Positions 6,785 through 7,435 of a DNA stretch of 7,435 bases are shown here, piece after piece. Each line of letters opens with the position of its first letter. Position 1 is the first letter of the stretch. Position numbers and translations under genes: made by a program. The notes beneath the pieces were generated by a model that saw only the letters and a list, made by a program, of their open reading frames with translations, ran no database searches and was not told where the DNA came from. Origin of the DNA: Phycisphaerae bacterium (GTDB lineage Bacteria > Chloroflexota > Anaerolineae > 4572-78 > J111); the NCBI GenBank assembly GCA_028285035.1, contig JANQQF010000045.1, positions 1 to 7,435 of the forward strand, in the 5' to 3' direction.

Positions 6785-7342
6785 CTACTTTAAATACTGT
6801 TTTGCCCGATCCAGACTGGCCCGAAGCGCATCTGAGTTTGTTGTCTCTGGTTGCTCCAATCCTCGGGTCATTGGCATATCCTCCAGCCCACGAGTCATTG
6901 GCGCTTCCGTTTCCTCAAGCATCAATTCAGCGGTAGTTGTGACATCAACTAGCGCCGACCGCACATCTTCAGTAGCCTTCTGAGCCTCATCTCGATCTGT
7001 CCGCATTTGGGTGGTTTCTTGTTGCGCCTGCTCTCGAGCCTTGTTTGCCGCCTCAGCAGTGGAAACGGCATTTTTGGCGGTTGCCTCCGCATTTTCTGCT
7101 CTGGCTTCAGTGCTGACTTTGTTAAAGTAATAGCCAACAACGACGCCCACCAATGGATTAACGACGAGTAACAGGTCCTTGATCCGATTAAATTCTTCGG
7201 CGTCGTCCGTTGCCCCAAAGGCAATAACCAACATAATAACCATCCCAATAACGATGATGGCCCCTAACCCCGCTGCGACATACTCGCGAAAACGGCGGAG
7301 AGTCTGGTCGGTTTGCATTATGATTTGATTCTCTTCATTCAT
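6785..7342 (-). CDS. Unrecognised small membrane protein with two TM segments, coiled coil and duplicated PMTRGLE motif
   Basis: I do not recognise the family. The 185 residues show two hydrophobic segments (about 22-43 and 56-73) joined by a short acidic/charged loop. A long Ala/Glu/Lys-rich helix follows (about 75-130) with the spacing of a coiled coil, then a Thr/Glu-rich tail with an exact repeat of PMTRGLE (148-154 and 157-163), and a basic helical end (DRAKQYLK). Both termini are probably cytoplasmic, with the coiled coil as a scaffold or contact surface. The start is uncertain. ATG 7340-7342 has AAGG only one base before it, whereas the second ATG at residue 9 (7316-7318) is preceded by GAAGAG at a long spacing. 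Both precede the first hydrophobic segment, so the reading of the protein is unaffected. It is convergent with rho (6 bp between stops). Composition resembles neighbouring genes, with no sign of transfer. Confidence 0.72.
   Translation of the reverse strand: MNEENQIIMQTDQTLRRFREYVAAGLGAIIVIGMVIMLVIAFGATDDAEEFNRIKDLLLVVNPLVGVVVGYYFNKVSTEARAENAEATAKNAVSTAEAANKAREQAQQETTQMRTDRDEAQKATEDVRSALVDVTTTAELMLEETEAPMTRGLEDMPMTRGLEQPETTNSDALRASLDRAKQYLK
6851..6901 (-). repeat. In-frame 27-bp tandem duplication encoding PMTRGLE twice
   Basis: On the - strand the codons for PMTRGLED (6901-6878) recur as PMTRGLEQ (6874-6851), offset 27 bp. The DNA copies differ by several third-position changes while the protein repeat is kept over seven residues, so this is not a fresh slippage event. 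Confidence 0.8.
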
Positions 7343-7353
7343 ACCTTGATTTT

Positions 7354-7413
7354 GTGCAAAGGCAGGGGGTTTCTACCCCCTACGTGCAAAGAGAGGCGAG
7401 TTCTACTCGCCCA
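7354..7413. repeat. Two tandem 30-bp units, each heptamer plus hairpin
   Basis: Unit 1 (7354-7383) and unit 2 (7384-7413) each begin GTGCAAAG. Each then carries an inverted repeat with a TTCTA loop core. Hairpin 1 pairs AGGGGG (7364-7369) with CCCCCT (7376-7381) and can add a T-A pair. Hairpin 2 pairs GGCGAG (7395-7400) with CTCGCC (7406-7411). The stems differ in sequence yet both pair perfectly. The units lie 12 bp upstream of the - strand membrane-protein gene. Neither hairpin has a T tract on either strand, so they are not ordinary intrinsic terminators. Confidence 0.75.
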
Positions 7414-7435
7414 AACAGTACTTTTTCAAACAAAT

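Noticed and set aside
6949..7248. 99-codon - strand frame overlapping the membrane-protein gene
   Set aside because: It is a shifted-frame shadow. The 185-residue frame has coherent membrane and coiled-coil segments and the shadow does not.
7364..7411. Intrinsic terminators for a gene beyond the right edge
   Set aside because: Neither hairpin is followed by a T tract on either strand. A role as Rho-independent terminators is not supported, although the next gene is not visible.
7354..7413. Start of a CRISPR array
   Set aside because: The two units are adjacent with no spacers, and their stems differ in sequence, unlike identical CRISPR repeats. No cas gene is present.

Overview
The window reads as an ordinary-GC (roughly half G+C) bacterial chromosome segment carrying six protein genes, one of them cut by the left edge. 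Ribosome-binding sites are clear in front of four of the five genes that start inside the window, and a Rho factor is present, which argues against a cyanobacterium. The mix of strong Shine-Dalgarno sites, a PstS of the 'PGTDSGTFDYF' type and the base composition would fit a Chloroflexota-like organism such as a Herpetosiphon relative. That placement is a guess from style and not from a search. No rRNA, tRNA, CRISPR array, insertion sequence or phage gene is visible.

Left part (1-520): the C-terminal end of a PstS-type phosphate-binding protein, closed by a strong intrinsic terminator. No pstC/A/B gene follows, so this gene ends its transcription unit.

Middle (540-4984): a three-gene run on the + strand. 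A mandelate-racemase-type enolase-superfamily enzyme is preceded by a possible 15-codon leader ORF whose stop overlaps its start. It is followed after 14 bp by a PLP enzyme of the Cys/Met (trans-sulfuration) family. After a 120-bp gap with its own candidate promoter comes a long acyl-CoA synthetase. The first two are almost certainly co-transcribed. The third may be read through or be separately started. A combined pathway (acid dehydration or epimerisation, then a PLP step, then CoA activation) is conceivable but not shown.

Right part (4989-7435): a small PlsC-like acyltransferase on the - strand meets the synthetase tail to tail with 4 bp between stop codons. It is divergent from a short Rho factor on the + strand. 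The 110-bp region between them holds an imperfect direct repeat. Rho is in turn convergent, with 6 bp between stops, with a - strand gene for an unrecognised small protein that has two membrane segments, an Ala/Glu-rich coiled coil and a duplicated 'PMTRGLE' motif. Upstream of that gene, at the right edge, are two tandem 30-bp units, each a conserved heptamer plus a hairpin. The stems differ in sequence but the loops are alike.

No complete novel system is evident. The items most worth a second look are the tandem hairpin units at 7354-7413, the Rho that lacks an N-terminal domain and has altered primary-site residues, the leader ORF in front of the enolase-superfamily gene, and the repeat in the rho/acyltransferase control region.
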